Below, one piece after another: positions 24,111 to 35,099 of a stretch of DNA of 64,000 nucleotides (the first letter of the stretch is position 1; each line of letters opens with the position of its first letter). Source of the stretch: Alitta virens (lineage: Eukaryota; Annelida; Polychaeta; Phyllodocida; Nereididae); the NCBI GenBank assembly GCA_932294295.1, contig OW028579.1:29647250-29711249 (forward strand), given 5' to 3'. The notes beneath the pieces are model-generated. The model saw only the letters and a program-made list of their open reading frames with translations, made no database searches and had not been told where the DNA came from. The translations under genes were made by a program, and so were the position numbers.

Positions 24111-27100
24111 TTAATTCATCTCAATTTCACACACTTCCATCACTTCATGTGGGTTTATGACGCCTTCATTAAAAACGAGGACCATTTCCTGACAACCACC
24201 AGGGGGACACTCACATTTTAGATCACAGTGATCCCTGTTGGGAGAAGTTAACATCACTGTGCACCTGACTTCATCTCCACATACAGGTGTGCAAGTTTCA
24301 TTGCCAGGTTGATTCGCAAAGGACCTTGTGAACAGTTGCAGTGCGAGTTTCATGCAAGTGGCATCAAACACATCGCAATAGAGATTTTTGCCTTTGAGGG
24401 TTACTTGAACAGATTGACTCTTTGCCACAGACGTTCCATTCAAAATTACAACTACTGTTGATGCCCCATTTGCACCACTAGGTTCCAAAGCATGGCAAGT
24501 ATGCTGTCTTCCATCCGCCATCTTTAATATGGAGGCATTCTTTGGTCCGTTGTTAGGAACCCATTGACGGATGTTTTCTGGCAAAAAGATGAATAAAACA
24601 ACCTTGATATATTTTTGATCATATTTACTCTGATTTGTTACTTGAATCCTTAATTATACTTCGATTCTTCTTTAAATCTTTACTAGTAACCCGTAAGGGG
24701 AATGCATTTAAAACATAAAGCTAAAAATATAACAAAGGATCAAATTGCAAAGACATCTGGGCTAAATTGATCCTAACAACTGGCGTAATCAATCGATTTG
24801 TGTAAAATGCACTTCTTGGTAAATAATCTCATTCCATTAATTATTCACAGCATGTAAAATATATCGATATGGATGGAGTTCAATTATGGTAATGTTCTGG
24901 GCCATTAAATTCACTAAATCATGTAAATTGTCAAAATTACAAGACTTTATTCTCTCTTCCTCACAAATATGATTTAATAACATATAATTGTATTGACATA
25001 CTGCATGATGATGAAATTTGCTTGATGATGCTAATAGGAAACTCCATCAGGGGCTGAAAATCATTAGTATAGCCAGAACTATACCCATCATAACATTTGA
25101 CAATATCCTCACAATACCATTTTTCTGTGACATTGCTGTAGTACAACATTCTGGAAAAAGAATTTGATTTTGATATATGCAGTGAATCAAATGCAAATGT
25201 AACTGACATTTCTGTAGTTCAATTGCACAGTTCTCAGGGGTTAATCGCGTTCTTTAGTTTGCAGAACAATTGTCTACTAATAGACAATTAGCAAAGTGGG
25301 ATAAAGAATATCCACGTGTTATCCATATCATGATATTTTTGTTCCATAATCAGGGCCGTCGATATCTCTTGACGGGTGGGGGGATGCCTACTTTGTCGCA
25401 CCATGACTTTCCCTCGTGTGTACAAGTCACGGGTGGAAACTAACATGCAGACACTTGTCAAGAGGTAAAATAATGGTGGATTGATGATGTTAAACTATTT
25501 TTTTTAGATAAACTTGTGCTGATATGTGATATGAAGTGTAAAACTGTTCAAAGCCTAAAAATTCCAAACCAAAAGTGTGTAGAAAAAAATGGTCATTTTA
25601 ATTTTTCAATATCAGGGGGGGGGATGATTGCAATGATCATCCTCCCCCCTTCCAAAAAAGTGGGGGATATATATATCTCCCCCTGAATCAACGCCCTTGT
25701 CCATAATAAAATAAAGAGTTTCACCATTTTAGTCCTTGGTCTTAAAGAACCTCCTTGTTTCAGTCTTAAACCTGTTTTAGATAGTTGCTCCAAGAAAAAG
25801 TGCCTGTTTATAGCCAATTTCATAGACTTAGCAGTCTCTCAGCCATAGGGAAACCTTGATTCAGGTGACGTTCTAAGGAGTTTAGTTTCCAAGTCTATGA
25901 TATGGAAAGTATGGGAAGTATGGAAAGTGTTGCCCTCTAAGGCAAGTGCTTGCCTCTCACGTGGGTTGATTTATGAGGTGAGGGAGAAGAGAAGTCCACC
26001 CAATGCACCCATGGTACACATTTACCCTATGGGTGTGATCTTTTACATGCCTAAGCTTGGACACTGAGTATGAAATCGACTGTAAGTATTTAGTCTCTAA
26101 GAGTTTCCTTGGTTTAATAAAAGGAGATTTGTCGGAAAAATATTGATTTGGTTTTCAAAATATGTGTCAACAGTACTCCACACATCAAAATTAATTTTAG
26201 ATATATTTTATGTTTTTGGCATGAGCTCCATTAAAATCTGTCAGGTACATCAAATGCTAATGGTTAATTTTATATTTATTGGAATTCGTGCGTATATCAT
26301 TTGAGTCCATCCTAATATTCTACCTGCTGAGATTTCCGTGTTTGTGCATAAAATATATTGGCTTCCCATTGCATGTTTCTCCACTTATGTAGAAGTCACC
26401 ATCACAATCTCCATTGACATAGCCGCCACCTGGATTTTCCCAATGAATGTGTTTACATCCTGCAATAGATGGATGATACTAACTAAAGGTAAAACAGGAA
26501 AAAGAATGCTTTATGTTATTAGGAAAATCACCTTAGGTGAATTTGTTTACAAGACCCTTCACAATTTGTCACCACCTGTTAAAATTCGGTTTTTCATGCG
26601 GCAAATTACACAGTACAATATGAGAGACAAGTCAAAATTAGTAAAGCTACCATACAATACTATAAAATATGGTATGAAATCCATAGTATATCAAGGTGCT
26701 TCAGTTTGGAATGATTTACCTGTTCAAATTAAAGAAGTTGATGAATATGCAAACTTTAGACAATTGTTAAGAAACAGTAACTACTCGAATAACTGTCAAT
26801 GTGGATCTTGTATTTTTTGTATACGAAATAACCTGTAACTTTACTAAGAACATTATATGTCGTTTCTCATATCATTTGTAAATATTTGTCATCTTGTTTT
26901 TGTTATTTCGTTTGTCGGTTAAAAGCTACTGTAGCTTATGTTCTTTGTTTTATTGTCACCACCGACTGTAAATAAAGTTTTATCTTATCTTATCTTAAAG
27001 GGGCATTCACACTTTCACGAGGATGCTGAGTGAGCGCGGATGATACATTTTTACTCTTGCTCATCCTTGTCCATACATACTCGTGCTAATAGAACGCTCC

Positions 27101-28685
27101 TGGTAGCACTAGATCACTAGTGACTATCCGTAATTTTTTAACATGTTAAATTTTGCGGACGTTCTATGAGTCTTATTGTTTACCTCTTTACGGGAATTGA
27201 TCGAAAACGCTCGGGAGTCATTCAGCGAGTGTTTGGTGAGCAGTCGACAGACGTCCCTCGAACTCTCATTTTCTTCCGAAAGGCGGCACTCCAACTGGTG
27301 TGAAGCACTGGCCTTTTTCATAACCGATTTACTGCTCCCCTGAAATCAGGGAGGGAAATGCTTCCGCGCGTCGTCTGCACACAAAGTAGTGCGATTACTA
27401 CGCCTTATTTCTTTCTTCCAAGAAGCCACTTGCTGTGAAACTGATTCAGATGATTTCTTTTCCACTAACGTCATGAAATTGAACAACCTTACCATGGAAT
27501 TCCACCAACTGCAGAAGGTACTATTTCGTGAATGGCACTGAAGAAGTGTTTTAACGGTGTTGCAACGCCTTTTCAACCATCTTTTTTTTTCGTATCCCTT
27601 GAGCTTTGCGTGAGTTCACAGAAAGACCAGTGCTACACACCGGACAAGCACCGTCTTTCGGCAGAAATTGTCGAACGCTTGTCACAAGAATTTATACGTG
27701 ATTAACAGAGCCACGAGTGAGCACGTATACATATAGTCCCCTTTTTTTTACATCCGTTGTCACTTGGCTCTCTTACTCATGATAGTGTGAACTGGGCTTT
27801 AAGTGGAAAAAATTCATCTACACAATTAAGATATATATATTTCATTTGTGTGCATTTTTTCAGCACCCAGTTCAAATTGATCAAAATTCAAATCTTTCTT
27901 CTAAGAGATTCTCAATTTGCAATACTGAATCATCCCTATATGTATCCAAGAAAATTGAAGGAGTAGATCAGTCTAATAAAGTGTCAGTTGTTGTGCGACC
28001 TGTTCTAGTAATTTAAAAAATATTTTAATTTGTGAGCATTAGAATGTGGTGGTGGATAAGGGTTTTACCTCCTGTATTTCTGCACCTTTTAATCAAGACA
28101 GGCAAGGACCACGGCAATGAGATGTGCAGCAATAGAAAAAATTATCAATTGAAAATTACAATAAAAAGTCATCACTTTATGGAAAATAATATTGGAAATA
28201 TTGATAAGTGAATAGACGAGACCGAGGGGTCATCTGTTTCTGTAGCAGTTCTAGTTGCTGAGGAAATTTATCTGATAATTGTCTTAATGTGGTAGTAAAT
28301 TACTTCACCATAAGTTGATGGCGGCCAGAAAAAGCCAAGGTTGCCTTCACAATTTTAGGTTTGAATCATCTAAAAACAATAACAGGCATGTAACAAGTGG
28401 TGAAGTATTTTCTGATAGTTTTACTATTGTGAAATGCTATTAATGTTTCAAATCATCAATGTTTTTTTTCTGAAAATTATTCCAGTATCGCGCTTTCGTA
28501 AACTGCAGATTTTTTCACTTGTTCGGTCTTTACGCTGCTTATCAATATTTCTCTTTTTTTTGTCTTGCGCCAACATTAGATTTATAATGGTTTTTAATGC
28601 CAGTGACAGACATAATGCTGAGATGATTCTTACCTGTTATACCTTTCAAGACAAGGCACATCACCATGGTAACCAAAACCTGCAT
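24111..28685 (-). CDS. Gene B: secreted cysteine-rich protein, paralog of gene A (4 exons, 267 residues)
   Basis: Exons on the minus strand: 28685-28634, 26459-26324, 25150-25002 and 24577-24111 (804 bases including stop). Phases are 1, 2 and 1, identical to gene A. Exon 1 is a signal peptide (MQVLVTMVMCLVLKGITG). Exon 2 carries GCKHIHWENPGGGYVNGDC and GDFYISGETCNGKPIYF; exon 3 has WYCEDIVKC. Exon 4 has NIRQWVPNN, MADGRQHTC, TVVVILNGT, CTPVCGDEV, CDLKCECPPGGC and ends VCEIEMN. Exon 4 is strongly conserved with gene A, especially its last 60 residues, while exon 3 has diverged. I infer an extracellular protein; the domain at the end may be a divergent discoidin/fucolectin-type beta sandwich. 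A LINE inserted in intron 1 starts only about 25 bases from the exon 2 acceptor. Confidence 0.82.
25935..26085 (-). mobile_element. SINE family 2 body fragment
   Basis: Contains GATTTATGAGGTGAGGGAGA, GTCCACCC, CCATGGTACACATTTACCC and TGATCTTTTACATGCCTAAG. These blocks are shared with 61920-62105 and 34905-35096. It lies in gene B intron 2. Confidence 0.65.
26485..26993 (+). mobile_element. 5'-truncated CR1/L2-like LINE, 3' end
   Basis: Translation gives LGEFVYKTLHNLSPP, SIVYQGASVWNDLP and the terminal CQCGSCIFC cysteine motif, followed by a 3' UTR and a TTATC-type tail. The same family occurs at 29357-30160. It is inserted in gene B intron 1, antisense to the gene, with its truncated end beside the exon 2 acceptor. 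Confidence 0.85.
26995..27802. mobile_element. Nonautonomous DNA transposon with TTAA/TTCACACT ends
   Basis: The left end TTAAAGGGGCATTCACACTT and the right end, read on the other strand, TTAAAGCCCAGTTCACACTA form imperfect inverted repeats of about 35 bases. The interior carries two minus-strand open stretches (27124-27321 and 27346-27576) that may be remnants of a transposase N-terminus with a W-rich segment; I cannot assign the family. It directly abuts the LINE tail. Confidence 0.6.
28052..28130 (-). mobile_element. SINE family 1, 3' fragment
   Basis: GGGTTTTACCTCCTGTATTT, TGCACC, GACAGGCAAGGACCACGGCA and ATGAGATG match the reverse complement of the body of the SINEs at 41581 and 43163. 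The tRNA-like head is missing. Confidence 0.7.
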
Positions 28686-28808
28686 GATTTACAAAAGATT
28701 TCCACAAGCAAAGTGGACTACAATCAGAGTCTCTAAGAAGAATGCTTGCACAATGCACTGTTTAATCATAAAAGTCTCTACAAGCCATTTAATAAATCAA
28801 TACTATTC

Positions 28809-29354
28809 AGGGGAAAGTAAGGAGAACTGGGCGGGTGGGAGAACTGGGCCACCCCCTCTACAGCTAAAGGCATTATTGATATTACCCTGAAATTGAGTCA
28901 CATTACTCCTAAGTGCATGTCTGAAAGCAAGAAACCATTTGAAATATTTATTTTTCTGATAAAGTGAAATTTTTGTTTTTGGTGTCAGTGAGTAAATGTT
29001 CCACTATGTATACAATTGCTCATTGACAAAAATCGATAGAGGATAGATAGAAATTAACAAATTATTTTAATTCAATCATGTTTGTTGATAATTCTTTATG
29101 AAAACATAAATAATTGTTTCAGTTTTTCAGTTTGTCATTAACTGACAGGAAGGGTCCTTTTCGGGAGAACTTCATGGGCTACTTTTTTCTAAAATATATT
29201 ATTTCCTTTATATGAGGAATGGTTGAGAATTATTTAAAAAAGAATATTATTAGAAGAATACTTACAGTATAATTTAAAAAGTGACTTTGCTTTGATATTT
29301 GAATCGGAATAATTCAAAATGTGATAAATGGCCCAGTTCTCCTTACTTTCCCCT
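28809..29354. mobile_element. TIR element (546 bp) upstream of gene B
   Basis: A perfect 24-base inverted repeat forms both ends: AGGGGAAAGTAAGGAGAACT plus GGGC at 28809-28832 and its complement at 29331-29354. No coding frame inside. It begins 124 bases upstream of the gene B start codon, so it may overlap the promoter or 5' UTR. Confidence 0.85.
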
Positions 29355-29356
29355 AA

Positions 29357-30160
29357 TTGCTACCAGTTAATGCAGCATTTTGCAAGGTAAATATGACATT
29401 GCGGCAGATAAATGCCCTACAGAGGCTATGTAAAAACCTTGACTATACAAGTAAACTCAGAATATATGAATCTTTTGTAGCTTCAAACTTTGTTTATTGC
29501 TCAATTGTCTATAATACTTTTACAATAGGGCAGGATAAAAAACTTGAAAAACTAAATGAAAGGGCGATAAGATTCATCTGCAATGACTACGATAGCCCCT
29601 ATGATGACTTACTGTTAAAGATAGGTAAAAAAAAATGTTATATGTTACACGTAAAATTAATCTAGCTGAATTTGTTTACAAAGTGCTTTACGATATGGCA
29701 CCTCCAGCGGAAAATCCTTTCTTTACCAGACAAATCACTCCATATGATCGGAGGGATAACTTCAAATTAATCAAACCAGTATACAATACAGTCCAATTTG
29801 GCATGCATATAATTGCTTATCAAGGTCCTCTGGTGTGGAATGCTTTACCTATCAATGTAAAGAACTCAACAGATTTTATGCAATTCAAAAATTCATTAAG
29901 AAGTAGCAATGTTCTAAGTACATGTCAATGTGGCAACTGCATTTTATGTAAAAGAAACAGCCTGTAAAATTTAATTTATTTTTACAAAATGTTACCAACT
30001 CATCTATTTATTTCTCATCTATTCATTTGTAAATATTTCACCTTGATTTTTGTCACAATTTTCTGTCGGCGAAAAGTTTTTATAGCTTATATTTTATTGT
30101 TATTTGTATCACCACCGACTTTAAATAAAATTTTCTTATCTTATCTTATCTTATCTTTTA
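29357..30160 (+). mobile_element. CR1/L2-like LINE, 3' part with frameshift
   Basis: Frame 29357-29665 gives RLCKNLDYTSKLRIYESF and KLNERAIRFICNDY. A shift at the A-run near 29630 moves into 29635-29967 with INLAEFVYKVLYDMAPP, AYQGPLVWNALP and CQCGNCILC. It ends with a TTATC tail at about 30140-30157. Same family as 26485-26993. Confidence 0.85.
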
Positions 30161-30169
30161 ATCACCAGG

Positions 30170-30245
30170 ACTGGCAGAGGGGCTGATCTATTTCAGACTG
30201 CAGTGATCCCTGGTGGAGGAGTGGGAAATTAACATACATCCTGAC
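30170..30245 (-). pseudogene. Possible relic exon 4 fragment of a third gene A/B paralog
   Basis: The plus-strand stretch with CAGTGATCCCTGGTGGAGGA and TTAACAT resembles the same region of exon 4 in gene A (6100-6140) and gene B (24225-24260), where CAGTGxTCCCTGxTGG is followed by GAAGTT and ACAT. Only about 40-60 bases align and gaps are needed, so this is tentative. Confidence 0.35.
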
Positions 30246-31318
30246 AAAAATCAACAATTATAGGGAGAAGGGATATAATGCGTGGTATTCTTCCAGACAT
30301 ATCCATTATCTTGATAATTTGATAATTTATTCATGTTTAGACAAATACAATTAAAAACATGTATATTTTCTTGGTCCGTAAACAAAAGTTATTCACTTGA
30401 AAGTTGTATGGACCAGAGTGAAAATGTAAATGGATGAAGATGAGAATGGCTGAAGATGAAGATGAATATAAATTCAATGAATACAAGCTAACATTATTTA
30501 GTTTATTTCATGAAAAATGAATAAATATATCGATTTACCTATGGCATACCTAACAGTTTGGTACATTGCAGTTTTCGCGATATTGAGAAAGGCAGAATTT
30601 CTTGAGTTGTTAGGAAAAGGAAGACTGTGATATATTGCTTGATGACTTGAGGCTTTCTTGTAAGTTATTCCATATTATACCTACACTATAGTTCAACGAT
30701 CTCTTATCTTGTTCAGTTTGTATGGGGAAAATATGAATATCATGTAAATGTCATGTATGTCTATTGTCATGTAAATATTCTGATTTAGTTAATAGTTGTA
30801 ATCTATCGTGATTTGGTAGTAGGCCTTTCAATTTTTATGGTATAGTTTACAACATTTCAGCTTATAGCAATCCTTTATTTTCAGAATTGTTGACGGTTTA
30901 AATTGGGGTTCAGTGTCAATTTACATACATATAGAGTAATTTACACACAAATGAAGAATTGCATCCTTAGATATGCTATCTTTCAACAGTGTCCTTGCAT
31001 TCTGTGAAATCCCGGGAAAAAATTGTCTGAAATTCTGCAATTCAACAAAACTCTTTCTTGCGCAAAGTTCTTGCTTGCATTTTCTTGCAATTCCTTGCAC
31101 GATTTATTCATAATTTTCCTTGCATTTTTCTCATAAGAAAAACTACGAAACGATTGGTTATTGGACCAAGAAACATTAACTTTACAAGCAAATTCCTTTG
31201 CCATTGTATGAATTGTGCTACTTTGTATATTTTCTTTTCACTTTCACATCAGTGCTGTCTTATTTTGCTTCATAGTTCATAAATTCAAATCTAAAAGATT
31301 AAAGCAATCTTTTATCAG
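30246..31318. other. Intergenic, nothing recognised
   Basis: AT-rich sequence without a supported gene or repeat family. Confidence 0.5.
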
Positions 31319-31473
31319 TACATGGCCAAATGTGCCATGTGCGCTTTCCCTGAGAAGGATAAACGCATGGAAAATGCATGTTTTTTAACTAATTATAATG
31401 AGGCAAAAACCATATGTTTTCCATGCGTTTATTCAAACGCATGGAAAACGCACGTGGCACAATTGGCCATGTA
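31319..31473. mobile_element. MITE family 1, copy 1 (near-palindromic, 155 bp)
   Basis: Begins TACATGGCCAAATGTGCCAT and ends with the complement ATTGGCCATGTA. The inner arms AAACGCATGGAAAA also pair, so almost the whole element folds back on itself around AATTATAAT. Other full copies: 34503-34645, 42436-42590. Confidence 0.9.
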
Positions 31474-32232
31474 AGTTTCAAATTGTCGATCACGCATGAT
31501 CCTTTGCCATGTTACTTCATTATTAATCTATATTCAAAGTATAGAAAAACCATCAATATTATACTGAACACTTGTGTCAAGCCTAAAATCATTACAACTT
31601 ACAGTTTGAAGTTCACCATTACATGGATATCAGCATGTCAAGTGTATCATCTATATTATACAATTATAAACTATATATAAACAGATTACGTTCATAGTGC
31701 CCTGTGAATCCACACACACAAAGAAACATGCATTTTGCTCAGATTTAATAAAACTCAAATTCAATAACAATAAGTAAAATATGATGATAACATAATATCA
31801 TTGTATTGTCTCATATTATTTCAATGTAATAATGATTATCAAAATGTATTTAGAGGCTGGTACATAAACAAATTGAAGCAGTAGAAGCCTTTCTGTACTC
31901 CGATATTTCTGAAGATTTTATTAAAATATTTTACAGTTCTATACAGCCAATTTATTTTATTGTTTTCTCATGCCCACGAGAAAAAGTCATGAGCATAGGA
32001 AACATTGCATGTGCAATGGATAGAGTGGGCAGGTAGGAAATAATCTTTGTTTAATAAATTTTTCTTTCAGTGTTCGCTTTGGGACTCCGGGAAGCAATTG
32101 GACACCTCTTCAAGCATGTTTTGGTGAAAATGTCAATAAATCATAGCTGAAGGCCCAGAGGCCATAGGCCATATGGTCCAGGTGGCAGCACTCACTACGA
32201 ATCTAGGGGCAGGTGGCAGCACGAGACCGATT

Positions 32233-32236
<4 letters not shown>

Positions 32237-32312
<76 letters not shown>
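32237..32312. repeat. (GT)n microsatellite, about 38 units
   Basis: Uninterrupted TG dinucleotides adjoining the 3' end of a minus-strand SINE; it may be the expanded SINE tail. Confidence 0.95.
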
Positions 32313-32313
<1 letters not shown>

Positions 32314-32487
32314 TTAGGGCTTTACATCCTGTATTTCTGCACCAGTTGGGCTAATTAGGACAGGCTGAGACCATGGCAATGCGACAAAGGATGAAACAGC
32401 CATCCAACTTAGGCTCGACCGGGAATCGAACCCGGGACCCAGCGGTTGGATCCCCAGAGCGCTACCTCTGAGCTAGGCCCCCCCCCC
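32313..32487 (-). mobile_element. tRNA-derived SINE family 1
   Basis: Reverse complement has GGGGGCCTAGCTCAGAGGTA (box A region), CCCGGGTTCGATTCCCGGTC (box B), then the body AAGTTGGATGGCTGTTTCAT and CCTGTCCTAATTAGCC, ending at TAAAGCCCTAATCA. Nearly intact relative to 41581-41774. Confidence 0.88.
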
Positions 32488-33244
32488 TTAAGACCAATTA
32501 TTGAACATTTTATGAAAATGTCAATCTCACACATGCGTGATGGGTTGCCTTGGTGATAATCTTCACGTTCAGTGGCCAACGTCATGAAGAACGTCGATTC
32601 ACAAGTTTGAGATGGTTTTGCGTCAAGGAGAGGCTGCAGACTTCAAAATTTATCGGTCCCACATTAAGAAGTTATCATCAACATATATTCACAATTGCTG
32701 AGCACATAAAATGCACTTAAAGAGACTTAATGACCTAATTGGTGTATATCAATATATAAGGATTTGAATTATGTTGGTGACGAGAAAATTTGCGTCATGC
32801 AGAAAATAAAATTGAAAAAGTTATATACCAAGTACATAAAACGCATTACAACTAGAATGTGGTGTCAAGCACTTAAAATGTAAAACCTAAATGTCAAGAA
32901 ACAGATTATATATGCCCAGTGATGGAAGTGGGAAATGTTTATATGGGGAACTCTAAACCCAATACATGAATATCAGATATTCTCAATTATCTTATTAAAG
33001 ATATACTTTTCTCTGTAGCGATTGAATTGTACCTAATTAAGATTCCAACCACCATTCTAGTTGGATAAGGGCATTCTGAATCTCATAGATTGTTATGGGT
33101 TTTGACAGGTGTTCCCAAGAAATTGACAAGACTTGAATAAGGGGCCATCATTTATTCACGCAGAAACTGAACTGGTCAATACAATCGGCTGCCAGTGATA
33201 AGAGCATTCACACATTCATAACAGATAAATTAATAACTCGACTA

Positions 33245-34163
33245 TTGATATATATATTAGAGAAAGGCGGTGAAGGCTGTTGGGTTGGAAACCAGTTTTA
33301 TGGTGCTATAGGCTATGCAGATGATCTTACACTTTTAGCACCCACTGTATCAAGCCTGTCTAAGATGATTAAGATATGTGAGGAGTTCAGTAATGAGTAT
33401 AATGTCAAAAATAATCCAGATAAAACTGTATGTATGCTATTCAGTAAAAAAGAACAAAACAACATAGATATATCTTTGGATGGTAAACATTTAGCTTGGG
33501 TAAAAACTGTAAAGTATCTAGGTAACTATTTAGACTGTAATATGTCAGAAAAGACTGATGTCAGGATGAAAAGAAGTGACCTTGTTTATAGAGTTAATCA
33601 CACCATCTCAACATTGGGGAAATGTAGAAAAGAAGTTACTGTAAATGTATTTAATTCAAAATGTTGTCATTTTTACGGTGCTCAAGCATGGAATTTATGT
33701 GACAGTAATATTGTACAATTTCAAACCATGTGGAACAGATGTACAAGGCGAATATTAGAGGTTCCATCAACAACCCATCGTAATTTGCTTCCTGGGTTAG
33801 TTGGGAGACTAAGTGCCTTAGAGCAAATTTACTGTAGATTTATTAAAAATGGTACAAACGATGTTAAAATCTGCAAATGTTAAAGTTAAATTTATTTATG
33901 AAAAAGCACTGTTAGATGTAAACAGTATAATTTATTCAAATTTGACAATGATCTCAAAAGGTATTGGATGCAGTACTGAGCAACTGTTAAATGACAGTAT
34001 TTGTCAGACCAAAAGGTGCTTATATAAAAGATATGCTGATGTAGAGCCAGTAGTGGGTCAGATTAATGAATTGTTAAATATTGTTCGCACAAATTCAGCC
34101 ACAGTAGACGGGTTCACTAGAGATGACCTAAAAATCATATTGCACTTTATATGTACAGCATAA
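33245..34163 (+). mobile_element. Non-LTR retrotransposon RT C-terminal half, one frameshift
   Basis: The frame 33245-33883 carries the catalytic box GYADDLTLLAPT, then NNPDKTVCMLFS, VKYLGNYLDC and a long thumb region with HFYGAQAWNL. A shift near 33870 continues to 34163. This is a different family from the CQCGxC-tailed LINEs. A 3' UTR with AATAAA follows near 34316. Confidence 0.85.
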
Positions 34164-34502
34164 AGCGCAGCATTTTTATTTGTTCACTTATGTTTTTATT
34201 CACTTTTGTTTTTATCTGTTATGTTTTTAAAGTGTTATAACATTTACAATATATTTTGATTACCAATATTTCTTTTTTTGTAATATACACCATGAATTGT
34301 ATATGCATGTGTGTGAATAAACATATTTAAAAAATAATATTCAAACTGCGCTGCCATTGGTTAATCGATGTAGCAATTTATGTGGTCAAATGCAGATAGA
34401 TAACATAAAAAAAGTTTTTTTTGTCTGAAATTGGGGGTAAAAAACGGTTGGGATTCCTGGCCTAGGCAAAGAGTTATATTTGAACTGTATATTTTATGTT
34501 GA

Positions 34503-34645
34503 ACATGGCCAAATGTGCCACATGCGTTTTCCATGAGAAGGATAAATGCATGGAAAACGCATGGTTTTTAGCCAATTATAATGAAGCAAAAACCATGCGT
34601 TCATCCAAACACATCGAAAACGCACTTGGCACAATTGGCCATGTA
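34503..34645. mobile_element. MITE family 1, copy 2
   Basis: Ends ACATGGCCAAATGTGCCACA and CACAATTGGCCATGTA; near-palindromic as in copy 1, with a short internal deletion. Confidence 0.88.
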
Positions 34646-34904
34646 CCACCATTGGCGTTACTGTAAGGTATACGTGAAAGATACTATAGAGGCTAGAGTA
34701 AATTTGTAAAACATGGATTCCGGGTCTTAATAAAACAGCAATTCGTTTGACTGCAGAGCTGGCTGAGTACGTTTAGGCCAACAGCAATGGAATAATAAAG
34801 CAATTTTATAATACAAAAGTTTATTTACTGATTGGCCTTTTTTGGTTATAAGTTAGAGTAACAGAGGGAGATTATAAGGTTTGGAATCCAAAACAGTGTT
34901 ACAG

Positions 34905-35096
34905 TTACCTTTGGGTGGGATCTTTTACTCGCTTCAGCATAGGCACTGAATGCAAGGGACTTCCATTTTGCCGTCTCATGCAATCGACTTCCAGCTAAGC
35001 TCATGAAGAGTGCCTGGGCCGTGAATTGAACCCGGGACCCTCAGCAGATCGTGCTTACCAGTGTGCTATTGGTGGATGTCCAAACCACTAGGCCAC
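34905..35096 (-). mobile_element. tRNA-derived SINE family 2
   Basis: Reverse complement starts TGGCCTAGTGGTTTGGACAT, has GGGTCCCGGGTTCAATTCAC as box B, then CTCATGAGCTTAGC and the conserved GATCCCACCC. The forward blocks GGGATCTTTTACTCGCTTCA and AGCATAGGCACTGA recur at 61980-62040. Confidence 0.8.
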
Positions 35097-35099
35097 AAA

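Noticed and set aside
28434..28890. Plus-strand open frames over the gene B signal exon
   Set aside because: No domain or splice support. The minus strand here has a start codon, hydrophobic peptide and a phase-matched donor.
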